From NCBI RefSeq assembly GCF_017743735.1, contig NZ_JAGHRO010000011.1:62001-126000 (forward strand): a stretch of DNA of 64,000 nucleotides, read 5' to 3'. The stretch comes from Shimia sp. R9_2 (lineage in GTDB: Bacteria; Pseudomonadota; Alphaproteobacteria; Rhodobacterales; Rhodobacteraceae). Every line of letters begins with the position of its first letter. Position 1 is the first letter of the stretch. Below are positions 26,692 through 36,500 of the stretch, in pieces. Position numbers and translations under genes: made by a program. The notes below the pieces were generated by a model, which saw only the letters and a program-made list of their open reading frames with translations, was not told the DNA's origin and did no database searches.

Positions 26692-28284
26692 ATGAAAACG
26701 GCTTTGGCGATTATAGGATTGTCCGCTGCATTGACTCTACCCGCGGCCGCTCAGGCAGAAACGCTACGGATGGCATTCTCCTCTGCACCACGGTCCATTG
26801 ATCCCTATCCCTTTGGCGGAACACCCACGGCTTCCTTGAAAGAACACGTTTTTGAAGCTCTGGTGGCTGCAGACGACTCTCCACTTCTGGCCAAGAGTTG
26901 GCAATGGACCAGCCCCACATCTTTAGAGGTGAAGCTGCGCCAGGATGTTGCCTTCCACGACGGAACGGCGCTGACGGCCCGTGATGTCGTCTATTCGGCG
27001 TGTCGGATGATGTACCTGATTGACGGCAAACGAAATTTGCTCACCAGTTCGATGGGGCCAATCACTGATGTGGTCGCGGCGGACGATCATACTGTCCGTT
27101 TTGATATGAAAGCGCCGTATCCGCTTTGGATCCAAAAAATGAAGTTCCTGTCGATATTGCCTGCGGCAGGTGCGGATACTCCCGAAGGGCCGATTACCTA
27201 TGATGACCAAGGTGATTGCGGCGGTATCACCTATCCAACGCGAGCGGAATTTGAGGCAGGCGCCGCCGCGATTGGAACCGGGCCATACAAATTTGTGAGA
27301 TTTGATAAATCCGGCGAAGCAGATTTGATCAAAAATACCAATTATTGGGGTGGTGCTCCCGAGTGGGACGAGGTGCAAATCAGAACCATCGGCAATGCCG
27401 GAGCGCGTCTTGCGGGCTTATTGGCGGGCGACTTTGATCTGATTGAAAATCCAACAACAGAAGATCTGCCAGGCTTGAAAGCCAATGAAGATCTGACTTA
27501 CACCGCTGTACCGTCTTGGCGTTCAATCTTCCTAGTTCTGGATGTGAATGCAGAAGGCGCTAAAGGTGTACGGGCAGAAGATGGTAGCGCACCGCTGGCA
27601 GATCAGCGGGTGCGCCAGGCAATGTCGATGGCGATCAATCGCCAGGCGATTGCCGATAGACTCTTTGGAGGAGAAGCGACTGTCGCAAATCAGTTTTCTC
27701 CAAAGTATCGCGCTGGGGCGCCGGAACTCGCGGAGTTGCCCCACGATCCGGCTAAGGCCAAGGAGCTATTGGCAGAAGCGGGATATCCGGATGGCTTTGA
27801 AATCGATTTTTATGCGCCGTCTGATCGCTATGCTAACGGCGCGCGGGTAGCCCAAGCAGTGACGCAATATCTCTCGCGCATCGGGATTAAGGTGAACCTC
27901 AAGACTGAACCTTGGTCGGTATTCGCGGGGAAACGTCGTGAGAATGAATTGGGCGTCTTCATGTACGGTTGGGGACACCCTCAAGGGCCTGCGCAGATGA
28001 TCTCCTTCGCATTCGCCTCAAGAGACAAAGAGCTTGGTTTGGGCTCATCAAACTACTCGAACTACCAAAATGATGGCTTTGACGCAGCGATGAAAGCTTG
28101 GGCGGTCGAAACAGATGAAACGCAAGCCAACGCCTATCTCGGTGAAGCGATGCGGATTGTCGTCGATGAGCTGCCCGGCATTCCACTCTACTACCAGCAT
28201 ACGATTTGGGCGCATCGCGCCGATCTCGAAGTGAACGGGCGTCAGGACGAGCGCACCAGCGCCACCACTGTTAGCCGTAAGTGA
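26692..28284 (+). CDS. ABC transporter substrate-binding protein, family 5 (peptide/opine type)
   Basis: This 530-residue periplasmic protein has a signal peptide (KTALAIIGLSAALTLPAAAQA, cleavage near residue 22) and the family-5 binding-protein fold: a DPYPFGG segment, LRQDVAFHDGTALTARDVV, and an extended lobe. It captures a peptide-like or opine-like ligand for the permeases encoded next. GAGAGGAGG precedes the ATG at 26692; an in-frame start 18 bases upstream reads through that site. It follows the hydrolase gene by 15 bases. A stem-loop after its stop probably raises its expression relative to the permeases. Confidence 0.93.
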   Translation: MKTALAIIGLSAALTLPAAAQAETLRMAFSSAPRSIDPYPFGGTPTASLKEHVFEALVAADDSPLLAKSWQWTSPTSLEVKLRQDVAFHDGTALTARDVVYSACRMMYLIDGKRNLLTSSMGPITDVVAADDHTVRFDMKAPYPLWIQKMKFLSILPAAGADTPEGPITYDDQGDCGGITYPTRAEFEAGAAAIGTGPYKFVRFDKSGEADLIKNTNYWGGAPEWDEVQIRTIGNAGARLAGLLAGDFDLIENPTTEDLPGLKANEDLTYTAVPSWRSIFLVLDVNAEGAKGVRAEDGSAPLADQRVRQAMSMAINRQAIADRLFGGEATVANQFSPKYRAGAPELAELPHDPAKAKELLAEAGYPDGFEIDFYAPSDRYANGARVAQAVTQYLSRIGIKVNLKTEPWSVFAGKRRENELGVFMYGWGHPQGPAQMISFAFASRDKELGLGSSNYSNYQNDGFDAAMKAWAVETDETQANAYLGEAMRIVVDELPGIPLYYQHTIWAHRADLEVNGRQDERTSATTVSRK

Positions 28285-28304
28285 TCACCTAGAACCGCAG
28301 TAGA

Positions 28305-28331
28305 TTGCCGAGCCTGCTGTAGGCCCGGCAA
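28305..28331 (+). other. Stem-loop between binding-protein and permease genes
   Basis: TTGCCGaGCCT pairs with AGGCcCGGCAA around a 5-nt loop (28305-28331), with a single mismatch. There is no T run. It is placed after the binding-protein stop, where such hairpins commonly stabilise the 5' mRNA fragment and give more binding protein than permease. Confidence 0.6.
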
Positions 28332-28356
28332 CTCGCGAACCGCCGGAGGGGGCATT

Positions 28357-29322
28357 ATGTTGAGTTTCGTCACCAAGCGACTTGGGCAAAGCGCCGTGTT
28401 GGTGCTGATCATGTCGGCTCTGGTTTTTGTGGGGATGTATGTTGTCTCCGATCCGGTCGCTGTACTCGCCGGGGAAGACTTCACAGAGGAAGATCGCCTG
28501 GCGTTGGCGCAGGAACTGGGCGTAGATCGACCGCTCTTCCTCCAGTATCTGTCCTTTTTAGGGAATGTGCTGCAAGGCGATTTTGGGACATCGTTTGTCT
28601 ACAATCGCCCTGTCATGGATCTGATTTTGGAGCGCTTGCCAGCAACTTTGGAGGTGGCCTTCTTTGCCATGTTCATAGGCTTGGTGGTTGGTATTCCACT
28701 GGGTGTGTACTCTGGGTTGAACCAGAAGAAACGCAGCACCAAAGCCATCAGTTTCTTCACCACCGTTGGCTACTCCATACCGAATTTTTGGCAGGGCGTT
28801 TTGCTGATCATGCTGTTCTCGGTTTGGTTCAAGGTTCTGCCTGCCTCGGGCAGAGGCGATACCGTAGATGTTTTCGGTGTGGGTTGGTCAGTGTTCAGCC
28901 TTGATGGCCTGAGCCACCTTATGCTTCCGGCCCTTAACCTGGCGATTTATACAATTTGCCTGCAGGCGCGACTTGCAAGGTCAGGCACGCAGGAAGTTAT
29001 GTATCAGGACTACATGACCTTTGCGCGCGCCAAAGGGATCAGTCGGGAACGGATTATCCGCCGCCATCTTGTGCGCAACATTCTCATTCCAATTGTGACA
29101 ATTACAGGTTTGCAGCTGGGTGGCCTCATAGCCTTTGCAACAGTTACCGAGACGGTTTTTTCTTGGCCCGGCATTGGCAAATTGCTTCTGGACAGCATCC
29201 ACAATTCGGATCGCCCGGTTGTTGTCGCCTACCTGATCCTGATCACCCTCATGTTTGTCACCATAAACTTTGTCGTCGATGTGCTCTACGCGCTGCTCGA
29301 CCCACGTATTCGTTATACTTGA
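28357..29322 (+). CDS. ABC transporter permease, DppB type
   Basis: This 321-residue inner-membrane permease has about six helices. Typical DppB/OppB features are present: an N-terminal helix, the periplasmic loop VLAGEDFTEEDRLALAQELGV with DRPLFLQYLSFL, and the cytoplasmic EAA-type loop near residues 220-240 (YMTFARAKGISRERIIRRH). GGAGGGGGC precedes the ATG. It pairs with the permease at 29333-30268 to form the membrane channel of the peptide/opine-type importer. Confidence 0.94.
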   Translation: MLSFVTKRLGQSAVLVLIMSALVFVGMYVVSDPVAVLAGEDFTEEDRLALAQELGVDRPLFLQYLSFLGNVLQGDFGTSFVYNRPVMDLILERLPATLEVAFFAMFIGLVVGIPLGVYSGLNQKKRSTKAISFFTTVGYSIPNFWQGVLLIMLFSVWFKVLPASGRGDTVDVFGVGWSVFSLDGLSHLMLPALNLAIYTICLQARLARSGTQEVMYQDYMTFARAKGISRERIIRRHLVRNILIPIVTITGLQLGGLIAFATVTETVFSWPGIGKLLLDSIHNSDRPVVVAYLILITLMFVTINFVVDVLYALLDPRIRYT

Positions 29323-29332
29323 GGAGAAAGAG

Positions 29333-30268
29333 ATGCCTGTTGATACCACAACTGCTGACATTGGAAGCCCTTCTTCTCCAGATAAGCCGGAACCCAGATT
29401 TTTGGAAAATGTTGCCAAAATCTTCAGAGGCCATCCGGCAGCTATCTGTGGGTTGATTGGAATTTCAATCTTTATCTTTCTTGCGATTTTTGCCCCTCTG
29501 ATTGCGCCCCAAGACCCATATGACCAGACACGACTGGATATTTTGGATGGCCTTTTGCCACCTGGCTCGACGCTTGGCGATGGCACGACCAGTCTGCTTG
29601 GCACCGATGCATTGGGGCGGGATATTCTATCAGCTGTTCTCTATGGGTTGAGAATTTCACTCTTTGTCGCGCTGGTCGCTGTGATTGTTGGCTCTGCGAT
29701 TGGGGTTTTCATGGGGCTTCTGGCGGCAATGAAAGGCGGCTGGGTCGAAACCGTAATCATGCGAACCGTCGATCTGAAAATGAGCTTTCCCGGGATTTTG
29801 TTGGCGCTGATGGTGCTCGCAATTTTCGGAACAGGCATCGACAAAGTCATCATCGCCCTCATTATTGGTGCCTGGGCATCGGAGGCGAGGTTGGTCCGTG
29901 CGGTCGCTTTGTCAGAGTTGAAGAAAGACTACATTCACGCAGCCCAACTTGCAGGTCTGTCTGACTGGCGCATCATGGGACGGTTCCTTTTCCCGAACTC
30001 AATCTCCCCAGTTCTGGTGGTGCTACCTATGTCCATTTCGAGCGCAATCGGAGCAGAGGCAACCCTTTCTTTCCTAGGAGTGGGCGTGCCCATCACCGAG
30101 CCCTCGCTGGGTTTATTGATCGCCAATGGCAACGACTACATCTTGTCTGGCAAGTGGTGGATCAGTATTTTCCCAGGTCTCGTTTTGGTTGGCATGGTGC
30201 TTTGTATCAACGTGGTGGCAGATCGTTTGCGTGATCACGCCAACCCCTATCTACGCGGCAAGGAGTGA
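29333..30268 (+). CDS. ABC transporter permease, DppC type
   Basis: This 311-residue inner-membrane permease has an N-terminal cytoplasmic lead, a first helix, the DppC hallmark LLGTDALGRDILSAVLYGLRISL (about 94-116), and a C-terminal EAA loop (YIHAAQLAGLSDWRIMGRFLFPN). ATG 29333, after GAGGAGAAAGAG, is chosen; a longer reading frame overlapping the previous gene lacks the family's N-terminus. It is 10 bases from the upstream permease and 3 bases from the ATPase gene. Confidence 0.94.
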   Translation: MPVDTTTADIGSPSSPDKPEPRFLENVAKIFRGHPAAICGLIGISIFIFLAIFAPLIAPQDPYDQTRLDILDGLLPPGSTLGDGTTSLLGTDALGRDILSAVLYGLRISLFVALVAVIVGSAIGVFMGLLAAMKGGWVETVIMRTVDLKMSFPGILLALMVLAIFGTGIDKVIIALIIGAWASEARLVRAVALSELKKDYIHAAQLAGLSDWRIMGRFLFPNSISPVLVVLPMSISSAIGAEATLSFLGVGVPITEPSLGLLIANGNDYILSGKWWISIFPGLVLVGMVLCINVVADRLRDHANPYLRGKE

Positions 30269-30271
30269 ACC

Positions 30272-31975
30272 ATGACTGATCAGCTTGTGCACGTCGAGAA
30301 TCTGACCGTGGCCTATCCGATGGCGGATGGTGCAGTTTTCCGAGCGATTGACGGCTTTTCTATGGCCGTTAAGCGCGGACAAATTGTTGGCGTCGTGGGT
30401 GAAAGTGGTGCCGGAAAATCGACAATCGGCAAAGCGACGCTAGGTTTGCTTGATGAAAATGCAGTGATCGACACCGGGGGCGTCATGCTTGATGAGGTGA
30501 TGGTCACACGGCTGGAAGAGCACGCATTTGCGGACATTCGGGGCTCCAAAGTCGGATATATTTATCAGAATCCCATGACCGCGCTCAATCCAGTTCTCAC
30601 CATTGGCGAGCAGCTGATCGAAGCGATCGAGGCCAATACGAACAAACGTGGGCAGGATGCGCGTGCTTATGCGATTGATCTCTTGGAGCAAGCGGAAGTC
30701 CCTCTGCCTGAAGAAAGATTGAGCAAATATCCGCATCAACTTTCGGGTGGCCTGTGCCAGCGTATTGTTTTTGCCATCGCAATCAGTGCCAAACCGGATT
30801 TGATTATTGCGGATGAACCGACAACAGCACTTGACGTCACAGTACAAAAAGCTGTGCTCGGAACGCTTGTCAAACTCACACGCCAAGAGAATATCGCGAT
30901 TATTCTGATTACGCACGATATGGGTGTCGTGGCCGAGATGTGTGACTATGTTTACGTTTTGAGACATGGGAAACTTGTTGAGGAAGGCAGCACTGCGCAA
31001 GTGCTGAGCAATCCCAGCGAACCCTATAGTCGGGAATTGATGGCGGCGATCCCGCGGATCGACCACAAAATCGAGCGCTTTGCTGTGCCAGGCGGCTTGG
31101 GTAAAGCGGAAGATCGCGAGCGCGCCATAGATTATCTGATGTCTCGCAAGGCAGATGCGGGCGTTGAAGGGGCGCCCCTTTTGAGTGTGAAAAACCTCTC
31201 AAAGACATTTACGATGAAGGCCACAGCCCTAAAGGCAGCGACCGATTTCAAAGCAGTATCTGATATAAACTTCGACGTATTTCCCGGGGAGACTTTGGGG
31301 ATAGTCGGCGAAAGCGGGTCCGGGAAATCGACGGTTGGCAAGATGATCCTAGGACTGCACAAGCCAGATCCCGGATATGAAATCACGTACAAGGGCCACA
31401 ACATAGACGATCTGACATCAAAGGCGCAAAAGCTCGCTCATCGTCAGTCGCTGCAGTGTATTTTTCAGGATCCGTACTCTTCTCTCAACCCGCGCATGAC
31501 GGCAGGGGATAACATCACTTATGCCCTTAGGGCTCATGGTGTACTCAGCCGCGCGCAGGCGCTTGAATTGTCTGGCGATCTCATGGAACTTGTCGGCCTG
31601 CCCAGAGCATCGGCTCGAAAAATGCCCCATGCGTTTTCTGGTGGAGAACGCCAGAGAATTGGCATTGCGCGGGCTCTGTCGTTCCGACCCGATTTCATTT
31701 TCTGCGATGAGCCGACCTCTGCTCTGGATGTGACTGTACAGGCGGAGTTGCTGAATCTTATGAAAGATTTACAAGACCAGCTTGGGCTCACACTGCTTTT
31801 CGTCAGCCATGATCTGGCTGTTGTGAGACAAATGTGTGATCGCGTTATGGTGATGCGTTCGGGGGAGGCTGTAGAAATTGGAGCCTGTGACAAAGTTCTG
31901 GTTGCGCCGGAACATGAATACACTCTGGGCTTGCTTGCCGCGATGCCAAGGTTCCGCCCTGAAGAGGTTGCATAA
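30272..31975 (+). CDS. ABC transporter ATP-binding protein, two fused ATPase domains
   Basis: This 567-residue protein contains two complete ATPase domains, corresponding to DppD and DppF joined in one chain. Domain 1 has Walker A GESGAGKST, signature LSGGLCQR and Walker B LIIADEPT. Domain 2 has GESGSGKST, FSGGERQR and FIFCDEPT. The signature of domain 1 carries LCQR rather than the usual MRQR or QQQR. It powers the importer encoded upstream. AAGGAG precedes the ATG. It is the last transport gene before the LysR regulator. Confidence 0.95.
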   Translation: MTDQLVHVENLTVAYPMADGAVFRAIDGFSMAVKRGQIVGVVGESGAGKSTIGKATLGLLDENAVIDTGGVMLDEVMVTRLEEHAFADIRGSKVGYIYQNPMTALNPVLTIGEQLIEAIEANTNKRGQDARAYAIDLLEQAEVPLPEERLSKYPHQLSGGLCQRIVFAIAISAKPDLIIADEPTTALDVTVQKAVLGTLVKLTRQENIAIILITHDMGVVAEMCDYVYVLRHGKLVEEGSTAQVLSNPSEPYSRELMAAIPRIDHKIERFAVPGGLGKAEDRERAIDYLMSRKADAGVEGAPLLSVKNLSKTFTMKATALKAATDFKAVSDINFDVFPGETLGIVGESGSGKSTVGKMILGLHKPDPGYEITYKGHNIDDLTSKAQKLAHRQSLQCIFQDPYSSLNPRMTAGDNITYALRAHGVLSRAQALELSGDLMELVGLPRASARKMPHAFSGGERQRIGIARALSFRPDFIFCDEPTSALDVTVQAELLNLMKDLQDQLGLTLLFVSHDLAVVRQMCDRVMVMRSGEAVEIGACDKVLVAPEHEYTLGLLAAMPRFRPEEVA

Positions 31976-32045
31976 GATAGGTTTGAGATCTCCGTGTATC
32001 TGTGCTGGGATGCAATGGCAGCGTTGCATTGGATGAGGCGACACC

Positions 32046-32978
32046 ATGGCTGACGGCATTAAGTCCAACCGGATTAGACGGCTGAAACATATTGAAGCCT
32101 TTTCAGCCGTCATTTCGACCGGTTCGTTTTCTGCAGCTGCGCGCCAACTAGGTGTTTCTCAACCTGCGATCAGTCAATTGATCAAGGTGCTGGAGAATGC
32201 CATCGGCGCACCGCTATTTATCCGCAGAAACGGTGCGGTTTTCCCGACAAGCCGTGCCGAGAGCTTGCGAGAAGATGCGGTGAGTTTGCTGGCACACCTG
32301 GATCGCTTCCAGGCGCAGTTGAGCTATGGGCGCACGGGCGTGCTATCAACAGTGCGGCTGACCGCGTCGATGAGTATTGCCAGCGAACTGTTGCCCAATA
32401 TTGTGAGCGAAATCGTCGCGGATCATCCAGATGCGATGTTTTATGTCAGTTCGGTGCCCCTCTCCTCAATGGTTCAATCTCTCATTCAAGGGCATGTTGA
32501 TTTCGCCTTTCATACCCGCCCGCTTGAGCACCCTGGGCTGCACAACGCAAAAGTTGGCGTTGCACCCCTAGTGGCAGTCATGAGAGCGGATAATCCATTG
32601 GCTGCGGCAAAATCTTTGAGCGTCCGCGATTTTGCAGGGCAGCGCATTATTTCCTCAACACGCAACGATCCGGCATTCCACTATTTTTCCAAACTGTGGC
32701 ACGAAAATGGTGTTTCCATAAAAACAGTTTTGCAATCCCCGTTTGCTGGCTTCGCCATCCGCATGGTTGAGGCTTTGTCCGCAGTCACCTTCAATAACGC
32801 CTTGGTGGCAGAGAAAATCTGCGATCGAGACCCCAACTTGATCATGCGGCGTGTAGAAGGCGTGGACTTCGAAACGTCCTTTTTTCTGGCCTGTGCTGAT
32901 TGGCAAAAGGGATCAGACACCCAAGAGAAACTGATCGCTGCCTTTGAGACCCTTGCCGTCAACACCTCAACGGAATGA
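32046..32978 (+). CDS. LysR-family transcriptional regulator
   Basis: This 310-residue regulator has an N-terminal LysR winged helix (about 10-70: HIEAFSAVISTGSFSAAARQLGVSQPAISQLIKVLE) and a full-length type 2 periplasmic-binding-like effector domain (about 95-300). GAGGCGAC precedes the ATG. It lies 70 bases after the ATPase gene in the same direction, so it is likely co-transcribed and controls this cassette in response to the imported compound. The inverted repeat at 25730-25762 is a candidate site. Confidence 0.94.
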   Translation: MADGIKSNRIRRLKHIEAFSAVISTGSFSAAARQLGVSQPAISQLIKVLENAIGAPLFIRRNGAVFPTSRAESLREDAVSLLAHLDRFQAQLSYGRTGVLSTVRLTASMSIASELLPNIVSEIVADHPDAMFYVSSVPLSSMVQSLIQGHVDFAFHTRPLEHPGLHNAKVGVAPLVAVMRADNPLAAAKSLSVRDFAGQRIISSTRNDPAFHYFSKLWHENGVSIKTVLQSPFAGFAIRMVEALSAVTFNNALVAEKICDRDPNLIMRRVEGVDFETSFFLACADWQKGSDTQEKLIAAFETLAVNTSTE

Positions 32979-33078
32979 TTATAAAGTCAATCCAAAGTTC
33001 ACTTCGGTTAGACACTACACTGCTAGGTGAAGGTTTCTCGAAGAGATCTGCTGTATGTCATTTTCCGTCGCTAAATAC

Positions 33079-33777
33079 CTAGGCGCAGGCCAGTGTGAGT
33101 GGTGGTTGGCTTTGCAAAAAATCTGCGATCATTTGAATAGCTATGGGCGTGGTTGCGGCACTAAGATCGGCAACAGTCACTGCCGAACCGTACCCTTTAC
33201 GAAGAGTCCCGATGTGCCCTGTAAAATCAGCGAAAGGCTGTTCTATGGCCAGCAGGTAGCTATCAAGCGTATAGCCGCTGATTGGGCGATACTTCTTTGT
33301 AAGCACGAGCTTTGCACCTTTAGGAACTTGCATCACTTGCTCCACGAATTGGGTTTCTCCACCCGGATTAGTCTCGACCAAAGTCAGATGGTTCGCCGCC
33401 TGGGATTTCAATGGGCTTAGATGCGTCTGGTAGTTGCTAGGTCGTTTGGCAACAGATCCGCCGAGCGCCAAAGTCACCGCATGAAATCCGTGAAAAACAC
33501 CGATGGTTTTTATCCGTAGTCCGTTCAGTTCACGGACAAGGAAGTTTAGCTTCTGCTGATAATCGTATGAGCGCTTTCCTCGCCCACAACCCACAATAAA
33601 GTAGGCATCATACGCATCGGAAATAGGCACATTGCCTTTTGATGCGTCTAGAAGGCTCCACTCGGCATCCGGCAAATGAGGAGCCAGCGCATTGCATAGT
33701 CGATCCGTCTCGGGGAGGGAGAGAGGGGAGGTGTAAGGAACCTCGTTTCGACCAAAATAGACTAGGCAAAGTTTCAT
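33079..33777 (-). CDS. Glutamine amidotransferase-like protein lacking catalytic residues
   Basis: This 232-residue protein is a clear paralogue of the amidotransferase at 24858-25556. It has the same length, a shared MK(I/L)C(I/L) start, APHLPDAEW versus EPHLPNATW, and ALGGSVAK versus ALGGEVAR. The nucleophile elbow reads GVFHGFH, so Cys95 is replaced by Phe, and QQHPD is replaced by EQPFAD, losing the histidine. It should not hydrolyse glutamine. It may be a binding or regulatory partner of the active paralogue. GAGGAGCC precedes the ATG, and the frame is intact over its whole length, so it is not an obvious pseudogene. Confidence 0.82.
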   Translation of the reverse strand: MKLCLVYFGRNEVPYTSPLSLPETDRLCNALAPHLPDAEWSLLDASKGNVPISDAYDAYFIVGCGRGKRSYDYQQKLNFLVRELNGLRIKTIGVFHGFHAVTLALGGSVAKRPSNYQTHLSPLKSQAANHLTLVETNPGGETQFVEQVMQVPKGAKLVLTKKYRPISGYTLDSYLLAIEQPFADFTGHIGTLRKGYGSAVTVADLSAATTPIAIQMIADFLQSQPPLTLACA

Positions 33778-34169
33778 GCTGGCTCCTCGCTCGCAATATA
33801 AATTGACGTAGCGTAATTTTGGTGCCGTTCAAACCATATTGAACTAGATTATGGAGCCATAAGATTGACCCGCTAAAGACTATTTGGACTTCTGGACGTG
33901 GGACCAGGACGATTTTAGCTAGAGTAAATAGGCAATCGCTTCAGCGTTTAATTCACCACTCAACCCCACTGCTCAGGGCACCTAAAACGAAAAGAGCTAC
34001 AGCTTTTCTGGACGAGATGGTGTCTTTGAAAATGGCCGTGTCTGGCCCCACTCTCTGTACTATCGGTTTTTGCATCTGACAGCGAAGCGTGCGCACTTCT
34101 ATTCAGGGAATCTTTAGTGTCATGTGTGACATCAGGCCCCGGTATCATAGCAACTCCATAGGCCAGCCA
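33778..34169. other. Intergenic region before the chemoreceptor gene
   Basis: A 392-bp gap between the divergent amidotransferase-like gene and the chemoreceptor. It should contain both promoters, but I see no convincing -35/-10 pair, strong repeat or RNA structure. Open frames here are short and lack ribosome sites. Confidence 0.4.
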
Positions 34170-36296
34170 ATGCTCGCAGTATTCAGATCGGTTTCCGGCA
34201 AAGTTATTGCATCAATAACTGCTGTTTTTGTATTGGTGACTTTCACCTTCTCTATTTACACTGTCGTCAACGAAACCCGTGCGGTGAAAGCTCAAATTCT
34301 GGAAAGCGCGACACAACGTGGCAAAGAAGTTTCTCAAGGCCTGACCAGTCAACTTATTGAAGCCACGTCCGCGGCAGCGAGTCTTGCAGGCTCGCTTGCC
34401 AGCTACATGGAAAGCGGTGTCTCCGAAACGTCAAAACTGGTTGAGATTATGAGAGGGGTACCAGGCCAATATGACCTCGTTTTCACCTCTTGGTTTGCTT
34501 CTATTATTGACGGACCGACTGAGCAGTTCATTTCAGGAGAAGCAGGGCGAAATCCTGAAGGCGTGTTTGCACCCTATTGGCTTGAAAATGCGTCCGGTGG
34601 CTTGGACTTCAGCCCCTTCTCCTACGCAGCTGATACCACCGAGGAATGGTACGCGGCACCTCAGAGCAGTGGTCAAAGTGTTATTACTGAGCCCTACCTG
34701 TCTTCCGAGGGAAATCTGCTAACAAGTGTTTCGGTGCCGGTGAAGGTCCAAGACCAGATTGTGGGCTTGGCTGGCGTCGACATAGAGCTTGGGGAACTCT
34801 CCAGCTTTGTAAATGCAGCCTCTTTTTATGACGGCGGGCGCGTTATGCTTCTTGGTCAGGGCGGAAAGTGGCTTGCCAACAGCGATCCTGCTCTACTGAC
34901 CAAAGAGTTTTCAGGAAAAGGTCGTGACGCATTCGACGCCGCAATCCGCACCGGCGAACCTCAAATCGCCAACGAAATGCCAAATGGAGCAACGCGCCTG
35001 TTCCTGCCCTTCAGCGCCTATGGAATGAACAAAACATGGGCGGTTGTTCTCGATGTACCGCGCGAAGTGTTTGTGGCTCCAGTGAGACAAAGACTCATTG
35101 AAAAACTGGTCGAAGAATTCATCATGATCGCACTCGCAATCTTGACCGTTTTCTTGTGCGTTCGTTCGATCGTCGGCCGTCCAATTGGAAAAATACTGAA
35201 TGTCATCAGAGATTTGTCAGGCGGAAATGTGGCCAATCCCATTGAGTTGCCTAAGAGCCAAGATGAGATCGGCGTCATGGCGGAATCCATTGAAATTTTG
35301 CGCCAGGGCTTAGCGCAGAAAGATGCCCTTGAAGCGGCTCAGAGGAAAGAAAAACTGCAGCAAGAAGACGTCGTTCGCGCGCTGGCAAATGGCCTCCAGC
35401 TCCTGGCTTCCGGGCATTTGGACGCGCAAATTGCAGAGCAGATGCCTGAAGAATATGAGCGGCTGCGTGTGGACTTTAACAACACCGTAGAACAGCTCGC
35501 GAACCTGATCAGCTCAACCGATGTCTCCGCCTATTCCATCGACGCCGGGCTGAGAGAAATCACGACAGCGTCTAATGATCTTGCGCAGCGCACCGAGCAA
35601 TCTGCCGCACAATTGGAAGAAACCGCTGCCGCGCTGGATGAGATGACCAAATCGATCACGAACGTTGCCCAAGGCGCGCAAGAGACAGAGCAATTGGTGG
35701 ACCAAGTCAACCGCAGCGCCGTGAATAGCACGGCAGTGGCGCGCGATACGGTCAAAGCGATGGGGTCCATTCACGAGACGGCGGAGAAAATCACGCAAAT
35801 TACCGGCATGATTGATGACATTGCGTTCCAAACAAACTTGCTGGCTCTGAACGCAAGTGTGGAAGCAGCGCGTGCTGGCGACGCAGGTTTGGGCTTTGCG
35901 GTTGTTGCTTCAGAAGTGCGGAGCCTCGCGCTTAGATCGTCAGATGCGGCGCATGACATCAAAGAACTCATCAACACTTCCAGCGAACAGGTCGGTCACG
36001 GTGTCGAACTGGTCGATCGCACAAGCGCCTCTTTGGAAGCGATGCTGAGCGCGTTCGTTGACATCTCAGATCATGTCAAAGACATTTCCAAACAGGCACG
36101 GGAGCAGTCTTTGGGAATTTCCGAGCTCAACACTGCCATGGGGCAATTGGAAAGTACGCAACAACAAAATGCAGTCATGTGCGAAGAGACCGCGGCGGCA
36201 TGCGGGGTGCTCGATCGGGAGACCAGCAAGCTTTCCAAATTGGTGTCCGATTTCCGAGCGGATGAGGAGGACACAGAACTTCTCCTGGCCTCCTAA
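34170..36296 (+). CDS. Methyl-accepting chemotaxis protein with periplasmic dCache-type sensor
   Basis: This chemoreceptor of 708 residues has a transmembrane helix (about 10-30) and a periplasmic sensor (about 40-320) of dCache pattern, with YDLVFTSWF, the typical WYAAP segment and VAGLAGVDIE-like core (VGLAGVDIELG). A second helix lies near 325, followed by HAMP and a long helical signalling domain with the hairpin tip DIAFQTNLLALNASVEAARAGDAG. It controls the CheA kinase in response to a small ligand. No CheR-docking pentapeptide is seen at the C-terminus (ends ELLLAS). The start is uncertain: ATG 34170 places the first helix correctly but has only a weak ribosome site; a longer frame begins at 34089. 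Confidence 0.92.
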   Translation: MLAVFRSVSGKVIASITAVFVLVTFTFSIYTVVNETRAVKAQILESATQRGKEVSQGLTSQLIEATSAAASLAGSLASYMESGVSETSKLVEIMRGVPGQYDLVFTSWFASIIDGPTEQFISGEAGRNPEGVFAPYWLENASGGLDFSPFSYAADTTEEWYAAPQSSGQSVITEPYLSSEGNLLTSVSVPVKVQDQIVGLAGVDIELGELSSFVNAASFYDGGRVMLLGQGGKWLANSDPALLTKEFSGKGRDAFDAAIRTGEPQIANEMPNGATRLFLPFSAYGMNKTWAVVLDVPREVFVAPVRQRLIEKLVEEFIMIALAILTVFLCVRSIVGRPIGKILNVIRDLSGGNVANPIELPKSQDEIGVMAESIEILRQGLAQKDALEAAQRKEKLQQEDVVRALANGLQLLASGHLDAQIAEQMPEEYERLRVDFNNTVEQLANLISSTDVSAYSIDAGLREITTASNDLAQRTEQSAAQLEETAAALDEMTKSITNVAQGAQETEQLVDQVNRSAVNSTAVARDTVKAMGSIHETAEKITQITGMIDDIAFQTNLLALNASVEAARAGDAGLGFAVVASEVRSLALRSSDAAHDIKELINTSSEQVGHGVELVDRTSASLEAMLSAFVDISDHVKDISKQAREQSLGISELNTAMGQLESTQQQNAVMCEETAAACGVLDRETSKLSKLVSDFRADEEDTELLLAS

Positions 36297-36500
36297 CAAG
36301 GTCTGCCATTCCCAACTTTAGTTGTGTTAGAAGGAATTGAGGAGCCGGTTGGTCATACCCCTAATCACGGGCGTTTCCTTGAGGTCTTTTCAATTTCTGA
36401 CTAGTTCAAAACGTCATCATTAAACGCGCGGGACGGAGTTAGAACGAACTAGCCCGAAACCATCGAACCCGCTGCAAGCCACAAAACGGAGAGAACCGCA

